Shown in pieces: positions 34,986 to 43,595 of a stretch of DNA of 64,000 nt; positions within the stretch are counted from its first letter, which is position 1; every line of letters begins with the position of its first letter. The DNA comes from Pseudomonas fluorescens. Lineage in GTDB: Bacteria; Pseudomonadota; Gammaproteobacteria; Pseudomonadales; Pseudomonadaceae. The notes below the pieces were generated by a model, which ran no database searches, was not told the DNA's origin, and worked only from the letters and a program-made list of their open reading frames with translations. Position numbers and translations under genes: made by a program. The stretch covers positions 1 through 64,000 of the forward strand of contig NZ_CABVHQ010000012.1 in assembly GCF_902497895.1 (NCBI RefSeq). Direction: 5' to 3'.

Positions 34986-36170
34986 TCAGTCATCGGTCTT
35001 GAATACGCCAGCGGCGCGTAATTCTTCGATCTGGCTCGCGCTGTAGCCCAGCTCCAGCATCACCTGGCGGGTGTGTTCGCCGATTCGCGGAATCGAGCAA
35101 CGGGGTTGCAGGCGCTGCCCGTCCAGTGACAGCGGCAGCAACGGCATCTCGGTATGGGAACCGTCTTCCAGCTCCAGGCTGGCCAGGCCGCCGCTCTCTT
35201 TGAGGTGCTCATCGTCGAATAGCTCTTCGGGTCGGCGAATGGGCGCGAAGGGAATGCCATTGGCTTCCAGCAGCAGCGCGAAAGGTTGCGCCTCCATCGT
35301 CGCGAACACCTCGCCCAGATGGGCCAGCAGTCGTGGCCGCTGCAGGACCCGATCATTGTTGGTAGCCAGGCTCGGGTCATCGAGCAAGGCCTGCTGACCG
35401 AGCAGATTGCATAACATGGTCCACTGCCCTTCGCCGGTCGCAGCGACGAACATCTGCTCCTGGCCGGCGAACTCGAACACATCGTAGATGGCCCAGGCGC
35501 TGATACGGTTGGGCATGGGCGCGGCGGCTTCGCCGGTGACCACGAACTGCTGCATATGCTGGGCCGAGAGCAGCACGCAGTTTTCGTAAAGCGCGCTCTG
35601 TACCTCCTTGCCGACTCCGGTCTTGTGCCGTTCGATGATCGCCGCCAGAACCCCGATGGCACCAAACATGCCACCCATGATGTCGTTCACCGAACTGCCA
35701 GCACGTAATGGCCGGCCTACCGGCCCGGTCATATAGGCCAGGCCGGCCATCATCTGCACCACTTCATCCAGCGCCAGGCGCTTATCGTAGGGGCCGTTGA
35801 GAAAGCCTTTATGGGAGGCGTAGATGAGTTTCGGATTGCGCGCGCGCAACGACTCATAATCCAGGCCCAGGTCCTTCATGCGGCCAGGCTTGAAGTTCTC
35901 GATGAACACATCGGCGGTGTCGATCAGACCTAGCGCCGCTTCACGGCCGTTGGGGTCGTTGACGTCGATGAAGATGCTTTTCTTGTTGCGGTTGAAGGTG
36001 CGGAAGAACCCGGCACCGGCCCCCAGCAAACGCCGGGTGCCGTCGCCGCGCAAAGGTTCGATCTTGATCACTTCGGCACCGAGGTCGCCGAGGATCATGC
36101 CGCAGGTCGGCCCCATGACCATATGGGAAATTTCAACGACGCGGATTCCGTCGAGAGGGAGTGTCGACAT
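34986..36170 (-). CDS. CaiB/BaiF-family class III CoA-transferase
   Basis: 394 aa from ATG 36170 with GGAG upstream; the ATG at 36185 is less likely. The N-terminal VVEISHMVMGPTCGMILGDL and LGAEVIKIEPLRGDGTR, the FIENFKPGRMKDLGLDYESL segment, and NPKLIYASHKGF are hallmarks of this family. It transfers CoA between carboxylic acids. The adjacent HMG-CoA-lyase-type gene suggests that the acceptor is a branched dicarboxylate such as 3-hydroxy-3-methylglutarate or citramalate. It starts 38 bp after the lyase gene. Confidence 0.92.
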   Translation of the reverse strand: MSTLPLDGIRVVEISHMVMGPTCGMILGDLGAEVIKIEPLRGDGTRRLLGAGAGFFRTFNRNKKSIFIDVNDPNGREAALGLIDTADVFIENFKPGRMKDLGLDYESLRARNPKLIYASHKGFLNGPYDKRLALDEVVQMMAGLAYMTGPVGRPLRAGSSVNDIMGGMFGAIGVLAAIIERHKTGVGKEVQSALYENCVLLSAQHMQQFVVTGEAAAPMPNRISAWAIYDVFEFAGQEQMFVAATGEGQWTMLCNLLGQQALLDDPSLATNNDRVLQRPRLLAHLGEVFATMEAQPFALLLEANGIPFAPIRRPEELFDDEHLKESGGLASLELEDGSHTEMPLLPLSLDGQRLQPRCSIPRIGEHTRQVMLELGYSASQIEELRAAGVFKTDD

Positions 36171-36208
36171 GATGCTTGTCTCCATAAGAGAGGCTTGAAC
36201 AAGGGGCG

Positions 36209-37138
36209 TCAGGCGCTGGCGTGAGCCGGGGCAAAGTTCTTTGGCAAACCGGCACGGGCGATATAGCCGTAGAGCGGTTCACCCGGCAGGGAGTGCTCAA
36301 GCAAGGCGCGCGTGGCGATCAGCTGTTCGAGATCGATGCCGGTGTCGTAACCCATGCTGGCGAGCATGAAGATCAGGTCTTCAGTGACCGTATTGCCCGA
36401 CGCGCCTGGAGCAAACGGGCAACCGCCAAGGCCGGCCAGGGAGGAGTCCAGCTCGCGGATACCGTTTTGCACCGCCACCAGACTATTGGCCAGGGCCAGC
36501 CCGCGGGTGTCATGGAAGTGCGCGGCCAACAACTTGTCGCCGGCGATTTCACGGATGGCGATCAGCGTCTCCGCCACTTGGCCGGGCGTGGCGTACCCGG
36601 TGGTGTCACCGAGGGACACCGCATCGCAACCGGTCTGCAGCACATGCCGGGTCAGCGCGCACAGGTCGGCAAGCGGCACGGCACCCTGCCGCGTGCAGCC
36701 GAACGCCACAGACATGCCGGCGATCATTTGAACCTGGTGCTGGCCTGACTGGCTGCGCAGTTCACACATACGGGCAAACTCCTCGACCATCTACAATGGC
36801 GTACGCCGCACGTTGGCCAGGCTGTGGGCAGCGCTCACTGAAATTGGCGCGACGATCCGGTGGGCACCGGATTCCAGGGCGTTTTCAGCACCGCGAAGGT
36901 TGGGCGCGAGAACGCTGACAATCAAATCGGGAAAACTCAGGGCATGGCGGACCACTTCACTGGCATCAGCCATTTGCGGGAGCAGTTTGGCGGGTACGAA
37001 CGAGGCGACTTCCATATACCGCACGCCAGCGGTATAAGCGGCGTCGATCCATTTGCACTTGTCGATGGTCGGCATGACCTGTTGCAGGCTTTGCAAGCCA
37101 TCGCGCATGCCGACTTCGTTGATTATTATTTTGGTCAT
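36209..37138 (-). pseudogene. hydroxymethylglutaryl-CoA lyase-family gene with in-frame amber codon
   Basis: From ATG 37138 the frame encodes INEVGMRDGLQSLQQVMPT and continues to NVRRTPL, then meets TAG at 36791-36793. The same frame resumes with the next codon, an ATG: MVEEFARMCELRSQSGQHQV through AAHFHDTRGLAL and the active-site signature GLGGCPFAPGASGN to a stop at 36209. The total of 309 codons is normal for the family. One base change (for example GAG or CAG to TAG) explains the break. Reinitiation at the adjacent ATG could yield the second half alone, but it would lack the first barrel strands and the catalytic RDG. Confidence 0.88.
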
Positions 37139-37290
37139 CAGGCGTCTCTCAAGGCTGTGTTGCGTTGAGGGCAGACTAGGCAGACACCGGCATTGGGAAA
37201 AGACGTTATTCACGGGTTGATCCATCGTGAAGCGCGATGGATCGGAGGGAGGGCATGGGACGCCAGACTTTCGGCGCCGACGAGACCGCC

Positions 37291-37392
37291 AAGATCGCAG
37301 CCTGCGGCAGCTCCTACGGGTTTTTGCGTACACCTGATATTTTTCGCGTGTACTGAATCGGCGTAGGAGCTGCCGCAGGCTGCGATCTTTTG
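37291..37392. repeat. REPIN (GATCGCAGCCTGCGGCAGCTCCTAC family)
   Basis: AAGATCGCAGCCTGCGGCAG at the left and inverted GTAGGAGCTGCCGCAGGCTG then CGATCTTTTGG at the right, with a 45-bp spacer. It fills the gap between the LysR gene and the lyase gene, so it may end or stabilise the LysR transcript. Confidence 0.92.
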
Positions 37393-37408
37393 GGGGGCAC
37401 TCGGTGCT

Positions 37409-38314
37409 TCAGGGAGCCGGCACCCGCGCCAACAAATGATTCAACAACCGCCGCGCCGACAAGGACAAGGCATCCACATCGCGAACGCAGATGACAAACT
37501 CACCATGAGCCCAGTCATCTTCCAGGGGAATCACCTGCAAGTTGAACAACTCGGCATATCGCTCGACCGCCTCCAGGGGAAACACTCCCAGCGCAAGCCC
37601 GAACTGGACCAGCCGGTACGCGGCATCGAAGGTTGAAACGTGGGTGCGAAACCGCAGCTCGCGCCCCTCCTGGGCTGCGGTGCGCTGCATGTAGGTGTTC
37701 AGGGTGGCGAAGGACGACAACCCCAGATGGTCGTAATCGAGGGTTTCATGAAAGGCGATGCTGCTGCGCCCGGCCAGCGGATGGCTGGCATTGACCACCA
37801 CCGCCAGATGGTCGGTGCGGAAGGGAATGAACTGCAGATCGCCGACAGCCATGGACTTGCGACAGATCCCCAGGTCCGCATTGCCCTCCAGCACCCCGCG
37901 CACCACATCCGGGCTGAAGCGCTCTTCTATATCGACCTGAATGTGTTCGTTGGCCGCCAGAAACTCGGAGAGTTCTTCCGGGAGGAACTCCATGATCGCC
38001 GAGATATTGGCCAGGATGCGCACATGCCCACGCCCGCCCTCGGCATATTCGCTCAGTTCGCCCTGGAGTTTTTCCAGGCCACGCATCAATTGCCGGGCAT
38101 GGCGCAGCAGCGCCTGCCCCGCTGGCGTTGGCACCACGCCGCGCTTGCTGCGCAGCAGCATTGGCGTGCCGACAGTCGCCTCGAGATCGGCGATGCGCTT
38201 GCTCACGGCCGAAGGAGCAATGAACTCGCGTTCGCTGGCCTTGGCGATGGTGCCTTCTTCACAGACCGCAATGAACAGCCGCAGTGACACCGGATCGATA
38301 TGCCACATGCTCAT
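37409..38314 (-). CDS. LysR-family transcriptional regulator
   Basis: 301 aa from ATG 38314, overlapping the glcC stop as ATGA; ATG 38308 is the alternative. The N-terminal HTH is complete (IAKASEREFIAPSAVSKRIA) and a full effector domain follows to the C-terminus. It is read in the same direction as glcC upstream and the lyase/CoA-transferase genes downstream. By family habit it more likely governs the latter cluster, though overlap with glcC would tie its level to glycolate control. Confidence 0.88.
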   Translation of the reverse strand: MSMWHIDPVSLRLFIAVCEEGTIAKASEREFIAPSAVSKRIADLEATVGTPMLLRSKRGVVPTPAGQALLRHARQLMRGLEKLQGELSEYAEGGRGHVRILANISAIMEFLPEELSEFLAANEHIQVDIEERFSPDVVRGVLEGNADLGICRKSMAVGDLQFIPFRTDHLAVVVNASHPLAGRSSIAFHETLDYDHLGLSSFATLNTYMQRTAAQEGRELRFRTHVSTFDAAYRLVQFGLALGVFPLEAVERYAELFNLQVIPLEDDWAHGEFVICVRDVDALSLSARRLLNHLLARVPAP

Positions 38315-39078
38315 GCCCACCCCTCAAGCCGCAGCGTCGCTCGAACCAGGCGCTGCTCTTCGTTTTCGATTTCCTTGAGGTTCTCGCAAATGCTCTGGAT
38401 ATGGGCGATGGCCGCCTTGCGCGCCTGCTCGGGCAAGCGCCCGGTGACCGCGTTGTAGAGCCGCGCATGCTGGCGGTCGATCTGGCGTTTTTGCGGTTCG
38501 CGGTGATAGAGGTTGTTGACCGAGGCGAACACCGAATTGAGCAGCAGGTCGGTCAATGAGCGCAGGGTCTGCACCAGTACCGGATTGTGCGAGGCCTCGC
38601 AGATCGCCAGGTGGAAAGCATGATCCAGCCGGGCATGAGCCGAGGCATCGAGCGACTGCGTGTGGGCCTCGACCAGGGCCTGGTAGCTGCGGGTGATCAA
38701 CACGAAGTCCGCCTCGGTGCCGCGCAAGGCGGCCAGTCGAGCGGACTCGCCTTCCAGCAGGCTGCGCACTTCGAACAGATCGTAGAGGGTGCGTGGCTGT
38801 GAGCTGAACAAGTGCATCAAGGGCGACGTCGGGGTGTGCCCCGACAGCTGGGCGACAAACGAGCCCTTGCCCTGCTCGGTCTCGATGATCCCTCTGGCGC
38901 GCAGCAACTTGAGGCCCTCGCGCAGCGCGGTACGCGACACCCCGAGCTTTTCCGTCAACCGGCGTTCGGAAGGCAGCAGCTGACCGGTCTTGAGCACCCC
39001 GTCGACAATCAAGCGCTCGATACGCTCGCACACCACATCCGCGACTTGCGGGGAACGACCGGATTCACTGCTGCTCAT
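38311..39078 (-). CDS. glcC: GntR/FadR-family regulator of the glycolate operon
   Basis: 255 aa from ATG 39078; an upstream ATG at 39120 is within the operator region. The N-terminal winged helix contains LLPSERRLTEKLGVSRTALR and RGIIETEQGKGSFV, and the FCD effector domain spans about residues 95-240. It is divergent from glcDEFG-glcB, the classical GlcC position. In E. coli GlcC activates glc genes with glycolate. Two CTGGT-N3-ACCAG palindromes lie in the shared gap. Confidence 0.93.
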   Translation of the reverse strand: MSSSESGRSPQVADVVCERIERLIVDGVLKTGQLLPSERRLTEKLGVSRTALREGLKLLRARGIIETEQGKGSFVAQLSGHTPTSPLMHLFSSQPRTLYDLFEVRSLLEGESARLAALRGTEADFVLITRSYQALVEAHTQSLDASAHARLDHAFHLAICEASHNPVLVQTLRSLTDLLLNSVFASVNNLYHREPQKRQIDRQHARLYNAVTGRLPEQARKAAIAHIQSICENLKEIENEEQRLVRATLRLEGWA

Positions 39079-39088
39079 GCCACCTCCA

Positions 39089-39103
39089 ACTGGTATGACC
39101 AGT
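39089..39103. promoter_or_regulatory. putative GlcC operator 1 (ACTGGT-ATG-ACCAGT)
   Basis: A perfect 6+3+6 palindrome lies 10 bp upstream of the glcC start, overlapping its ribosome site or promoter. The architecture matches operators of the PdhR/LldR/GlcC branch (TGGTnnnACCA core). The position suggests autoregulation. Confidence 0.65.
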
Positions 39104-39196
39104 GATATCGCTAAAACCAACTATGTTGATCAAGGCCTTTAAGTATCTGAAATCATTGGGCTTTAATCGAAACTATTAAATTAACCTGAAGAAAAA

Positions 39197-39209
39197 CTGG
39201 TTCGACCAG
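39197..39209. promoter_or_regulatory. putative GlcC operator 2 (CTGGT-TCG-ACCAG)
   Basis: The second copy of the same palindrome lies 113 bp upstream of glcD and 107 bp from operator 1, centre to centre. It is placed for control of the glcDEFG-glcB promoter. Two copies in one 240-bp gap make chance unlikely. Confidence 0.65.
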
Positions 39210-39321
39210 CTCCACAACACATGGACAGTAATTCCCCCGAGGCCAATGATGCAAGTCTGCCGTTCCCATGAACGGGTCTAAAATAGACCTTATAAAAACA
39301 ACTCAGGGTCATCAGCCACCC

Positions 39322-40821
39322 ATGAACATTCTCTACGACGAACGCGTCGACGGCGCACTGCCTGACGTTGACAAGGGTGCCCTGCTGCAGGCGCTGCAAG
39401 AGCGCTTGCCCGATCTGGATATCCTGCACCGCGAGGAGGAACTCAAGCCTTACGAGTGCGACGGTCTGTCCGCCTACCGCACCACGCCAATGCTGGTGGT
39501 GCTGCCACGCACTATCGAACAGGTAGAAGGCCTGCTCAAGCTGTGTCATGAGCGCCGGGTACCGGTGGTCGCACGCGGCGCCGGCACCGGGCTTTCCGGT
39601 GGTGCGCTGCCGTTGGAGAAAGGCGTGCTGCTGGTAATGGCGCGCTTCAACTGCATTGTGCACATCGACCCCGCCGCCCGCAGCGCCCGCGTGCAACCCG
39701 GCGTACGCAACCTGGCGATCTCCCAGGCCGCGGCGCCCTTCGGTTTGTATTACGCGCCGGACCCCTCCTCGCAGATCGCTTGCTCCATTGGCGGCAATGT
39801 GGCGGAGAACGCCGGTGGCGTGCACTGCCTGAAGTACGGGCTGACCGTGCATAACCTGCTCAAGGTCGAAATCCTCACGGTCGAAGGCGAACGGTTGACC
39901 CTGGGCAGCGACGCCCTGGACTCACCGGGTTTTGATTTGCTGGCGCTGTTCACCGGCTCCGAAGGCATGCTCGGGATCATCACCGAAGTCACGGTCAAAC
40001 TGCTGCCCAAACCGCAAATCGCCAAAGTGCTGCTGGCCGCCTTCGACTCCGTGGAAAAAGCCGGCCGCGCGGTCGGCGACATCATTGCTGCGGGCATCAT
40101 TCCCGGTGGCCTGGAGATGATGGACAACCTGGCGATTCGCGCCGCTGAAGACTTCATTCATGCCGGTTACCCGGTCGAAGCCGAGGCCATTCTGCTCTGT
40201 GAACTGGATGGGGTCGAAGCGGATGTCCACGACGATTGCGACCGAGTGCGTGCGGTACTTGAAAACGCTGGCGCCACCGAAGTCCGTCAGGCCCGCGACG
40301 AAGCCGAACGGGTGCGCTTCTGGGCCGGACGCAAGAACGCCTTTCCGGCGGTGGGACGGCTGTCGCCGGACTACTACTGCATGGACGGCACCATCCCGCG
40401 GCGCGAACTCCCCGGGGTGCTCAGAGGCATCGCCGCATTGGCCGCCGAATACAACTTGCGAGTCGCCAACGTGTTTCATGCCGGTGACGGCAACATGCAC
40501 CCGCTGATTCTGTTCGATGCCAATCAGCCTGGCGAACTGGATCGCACCGAAGCCCTCGGCGGCAAGATCCTCGAACTGTGCGTCAAGGTCGGCGGCAGCA
40601 TCACCGGCGAGCACGGAGTCGGCCGGGAAAAAATCAACCAGATGTGCGCCCAGTTCAACAGCGATGAGCTGACCCTGTTTCATGCGGTCAAGGCCGCCTT
40701 TGACCCCAGCGGTCTGCTCAATCCCGGCAAGAACATTCCGACCCTGCACCGCTGCGCCGAATTCGGCGCCATGCACGTGCACATGGGCAAACTGCCCTTC
40801 CCCGAGCTGGAGCGCTTCTGA
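39322..40821 (+). CDS. glcD: glycolate oxidase subunit GlcD (FAD-linked)
   Basis: 499 aa from ATG 39322; an ATG 54 bases upstream extends into the operator-promoter gap. The FAD_binding_4 domain shows VVARGAGTGLSGGALP and the PDPSSQIACSIGGNVAENAG loop. The C-terminal FAD-oxidase domain includes VFHAGDGNMHPLILFD and the GEHGVGREK signature. With GlcE and GlcF it oxidises glycolate to glyoxylate, feeding electrons to the quinone pool. First gene of the operon. Confidence 0.97.
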   Translation: MNILYDERVDGALPDVDKGALLQALQERLPDLDILHREEELKPYECDGLSAYRTTPMLVVLPRTIEQVEGLLKLCHERRVPVVARGAGTGLSGGALPLEKGVLLVMARFNCIVHIDPAARSARVQPGVRNLAISQAAAPFGLYYAPDPSSQIACSIGGNVAENAGGVHCLKYGLTVHNLLKVEILTVEGERLTLGSDALDSPGFDLLALFTGSEGMLGIITEVTVKLLPKPQIAKVLLAAFDSVEKAGRAVGDIIAAGIIPGGLEMMDNLAIRAAEDFIHAGYPVEAEAILLCELDGVEADVHDDCDRVRAVLENAGATEVRQARDEAERVRFWAGRKNAFPAVGRLSPDYYCMDGTIPRRELPGVLRGIAALAAEYNLRVANVFHAGDGNMHPLILFDANQPGELDRTEALGGKILELCVKVGGSITGEHGVGREKINQMCAQFNSDELTLFHAVKAAFDPSGLLNPGKNIPTLHRCAEFGAMHVHMGKLPFPELERF

Positions 40822-41885
40822 TGGGTGCCGAACAGAATATCGATGGCAGTGCGGCACTGCTGGAGCAGGTCAATCAGGCGTTCGCCAGCGCCACGCCGTT
40901 GCTGATCCAGGGCTCCAACAGCAAGGCCTTCCTCGGCCGCCCGGTCGCCGGCGAAATACTCGACACTCGCGGGCATAACGGCATCGTCAGCTACGACCCG
41001 ACCGAACTGGTGATCACCGCCCGCGCCGGTACCACGCTGAGTGAACTATCCGCCGCGCTGGAAGCCGCCGGGCAGATGCTGCCCTGCGAACCGCCGTCTT
41101 TCGGCGAGGGTGCGACCCTCGGCGGCATGGTCGCCGCCGGTTTGTCCGGCCCGCGCCGGCCCTGGTCCGGCTCGGTGCGTGATTTCGTCCTCGGCACCCG
41201 GGTGATCACCGGTTTGGGCAAGCACCTGCGCTTCGGCGGCGAGGTGATGAAAAACGTCGCCGGCTACGATCTGTCGCGCTTGCTGGTGGGCAGCTATGGC
41301 TGCCTGGGACTGCTGACCGAAGTGTCGCTCAAGGTCCTGCCCAAGCCGCGCCTGTGCGCCAGCTTCTCTCTGGAAATGGACAGCGCCCGGGCCTTGGCCA
41401 AGCTTGCCGAATGGGGTCAGCAGCCGCTGCCCATCAGCGCCGCCAGCCATGACGGCGAGCGTCTGCATCTGCGCCTGGAAGGGGGCGAAGGTTCGGTGGC
41501 GGCTGCCCATGATCGCCTCGGTGGCGAGCCGCTCGACCCCGGATACTGGAACGAATTGAATGAACAGCGCCTGGGCTTTTTCGACGAAGGCCAGCCGCTG
41601 TGGCGTCTGTCAGTGCCCAACAACACCGGTCTGCTCGACCTGCCCGGCGATCAGCTGATCGATTGGGGCGGCGCCCAGCGCTGGTTGAAATCCGACGCCG
41701 ATGCCAGCGTTATCCGCTCGATCGCCCAAGAGGCCGGCGGCCACGCGACCTGCTACAGCCACGCGCTCATCGACAGCCCGTTTCAGCCGTTGCCCCCGGC
41801 GTTGCTGCGCTACCACCGGCAACTCAAGGCGCAACTCGACCCGCAAGGGATCTTCAACCCGGGCCGAATGTACGCGGAGCTCTGA
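40821..41885 (+). CDS. glcE: glycolate oxidase subunit GlcE
   Basis: 354 aa FAD-binding subunit. It starts within the glcD stop (TGATG), so the two are coupled. FAD-site sequences GEGATLGGMVAAGLSGPRRP and GRPVAGEILDTRGHNG are clear, as is VMKNVAGYDLSRLLVGSYGC. It resembles the N-terminal half of GlcD and ends NPGRMYAEL. Confidence 0.96.
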   Translation: MGAEQNIDGSAALLEQVNQAFASATPLLIQGSNSKAFLGRPVAGEILDTRGHNGIVSYDPTELVITARAGTTLSELSAALEAAGQMLPCEPPSFGEGATLGGMVAAGLSGPRRPWSGSVRDFVLGTRVITGLGKHLRFGGEVMKNVAGYDLSRLLVGSYGCLGLLTEVSLKVLPKPRLCASFSLEMDSARALAKLAEWGQQPLPISAASHDGERLHLRLEGGEGSVAAAHDRLGGEPLDPGYWNELNEQRLGFFDEGQPLWRLSVPNNTGLLDLPGDQLIDWGGAQRWLKSDADASVIRSIAQEAGGHATCYSHALIDSPFQPLPPALLRYHRQLKAQLDPQGIFNPGRMYAEL

Positions 41886-41888
41886 ACC

Positions 41889-43106
41889 ATGCAGACCACC
41901 TTGAGCGAACAGGCCAAGCGCCTGCCCCGCGCCGAAGAAGCCGAAAGCATTCTGCGCACCTGCGTGCACTGCGGCTTCTGCAATGCCACCTGCCCGACTT
42001 ATCAACTGCTTGGCGATGAACTGGACGGCCCGCGGGGACGGATCTACCTGATCAAGCAGGTGCTGGAAGGCCATGAGCCGACCGCGAAGACTCAACTGCA
42101 CCTGGATCGCTGCCTGTCGTGCCGCAACTGTGAAACCACCTGCCCCTCCGGCGTGGACTACCACAACCTGCTGGACATCGGCCGCGCGGTGGTCGACGCC
42201 GCCGTGCCGCGCCCTCTCGGCCAGACGCTGCTGCGCGAGAGCCTGCGCGCGGTGGTGCCCAACCCGGGCCTGTTCAAGTCGTTGATCAACACCGGATCAG
42301 CCTTTCGCCCGCTGCTGCCCGAGGTACTCCAGGTCAAGTTGCCGCGCACCGTGCACCCGCCCAAGCCGCGGCCAATCACCCGACATGCACGGCAGGTACT
42401 GATGCTCGAAGGCTGCGTGCAACCGAGCCTGTCGCCCAATACCAATGCCGCCACGGCGCGAGTCCTCGACCGTCTTGGCATCAGCGTCACACCCATCAGC
42501 CAGGCCGGATGCTGCGGCGCCGTGGACTACCACTTGAATGCGCAAAAGGCCGGGCTCGATCGCGCCCGGCGCAACATCGACGCCTGGTGGCCGAGCATCG
42601 AAAACGGTGCCGAAGCCATAGTGCAGACAGCCAGTGGTTGTGGCGCTTTCGTCAAGGATTACGGCCATCTGCTGGAACAGGATCCGGCCTATGCGGCCAA
42701 GGCCAAGCGGGTCAGCACCCTGGCCAGGGATCTGGTGGAGGTGCTGCGTGACGAGCCACTGGAGCAACTCCAGGTCAACGCGGCAACCCGGATCGCCTTC
42801 CATTGCCCCTGCACCCTGCAACACGCGCAAAAGCTCGGCGGTGCGGTGGAAGAGCTGCTGACTCGGCTGGGCTTCAACCTCACCCAGGTGCCCGACAGCC
42901 ATTTGTGCTGCGGCTCGGCGGGCACCTATTCGCTGACCCAGCCGGAGCTGTCCCGACAGCTGCGCGACAACAAGCTCAACGCCCTGGAAAGCGGCAAACC
43001 CGAGGTGATCGTCACCGCCAACATCGGCTGCCAGACCCACCTCGACGGTGCCGGCCGAACCCCTGTCAGGCACTGGATCGAACTGGTCGAAGCTGCCCTG
43101 CCTTAA
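41889..43106 (+). CDS. glcF: glycolate oxidase iron-sulfur subunit GlcF
   Basis: 405 aa. Two 4Fe-4S ferredoxin motifs lie near the N-terminus (CVHCGFCNATCP and CLSCRNCETTCP). Two CCG-type domains follow, with GCCGAVDYH and the later LCCGSAG. It passes electrons from GlcD/E flavins to the membrane. It begins 3 bp after glcE. Confidence 0.97.
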   Translation: MQTTLSEQAKRLPRAEEAESILRTCVHCGFCNATCPTYQLLGDELDGPRGRIYLIKQVLEGHEPTAKTQLHLDRCLSCRNCETTCPSGVDYHNLLDIGRAVVDAAVPRPLGQTLLRESLRAVVPNPGLFKSLINTGSAFRPLLPEVLQVKLPRTVHPPKPRPITRHARQVLMLEGCVQPSLSPNTNAATARVLDRLGISVTPISQAGCCGAVDYHLNAQKAGLDRARRNIDAWWPSIENGAEAIVQTASGCGAFVKDYGHLLEQDPAYAAKAKRVSTLARDLVEVLRDEPLEQLQVNAATRIAFHCPCTLQHAQKLGGAVEELLTRLGFNLTQVPDSHLCCGSAGTYSLTQPELSRQLRDNKLNALESGKPEVIVTANIGCQTHLDGAGRTPVRHWIELVEAALP

Positions 43107-43127
43107 TCGAACCCCTGGAGCATCCCC

Positions 43128-43529
43128 ATGAAAACTAAAGCCGTATTGAGCCAGACCGAAGTCAGTCAGATCCTCGCCGCCGCCCGCAGCGAAGCCCAGA
43201 ACAATCAGTGGGCGGTGACCATCGTCATCGTCGACGACGGCGGCCACCCACTGGCCCTTGAGCGTCTCGATGGCTGCGCAGCGATTGGCGCCTACATCGC
43301 CACGGAAAAAGCCCGCACCTCGGCCCTCGGCCGGCGCGAGTCCAAGGGCTACGAAGACATGGTCAACGGTGGCCGCAGCGCCTTTCTTTCGGCACCTCTG
43401 CTGACCTCGCTGGAAGGCGGCGTGCCGATCATCGTCGATGGCCAGGTGATCGGCGCGGTCGGGGTGTCCGGGGTCAAGGCCGAGCAGGACGCCCAAGTGG
43501 CCAAGGCCGGCGCCCAAGCCCTGAATTGA
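43128..43529 (+). CDS. glcG: GlcG/HbpS-family protein
   Basis: 133 aa DUF336 (haem-degrading/HbpS-like) protein, 21 bp after glcF with GGAG before the ATG. Conserved features are VDDGGHPLALERLDG, a Lys/Arg-rich middle (EKARTSALGRRES), and GGVPIIVDGQVIGAVGVSG. GlcG accompanies glycolate oxidase in many bacteria, but its exact role is unsettled. Confidence 0.95.
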   Translation: MKTKAVLSQTEVSQILAAARSEAQNNQWAVTIVIVDDGGHPLALERLDGCAAIGAYIATEKARTSALGRRESKGYEDMVNGGRSAFLSAPLLTSLEGGVPIIVDGQVIGAVGVSGVKAEQDAQVAKAGAQALN

Positions 43530-43595
43530 CCGCTTATTCACCAAGCCAGCAGCGCCTTGTGCGCTGAATCGACCACGACTGATGGAGACTCTGTG

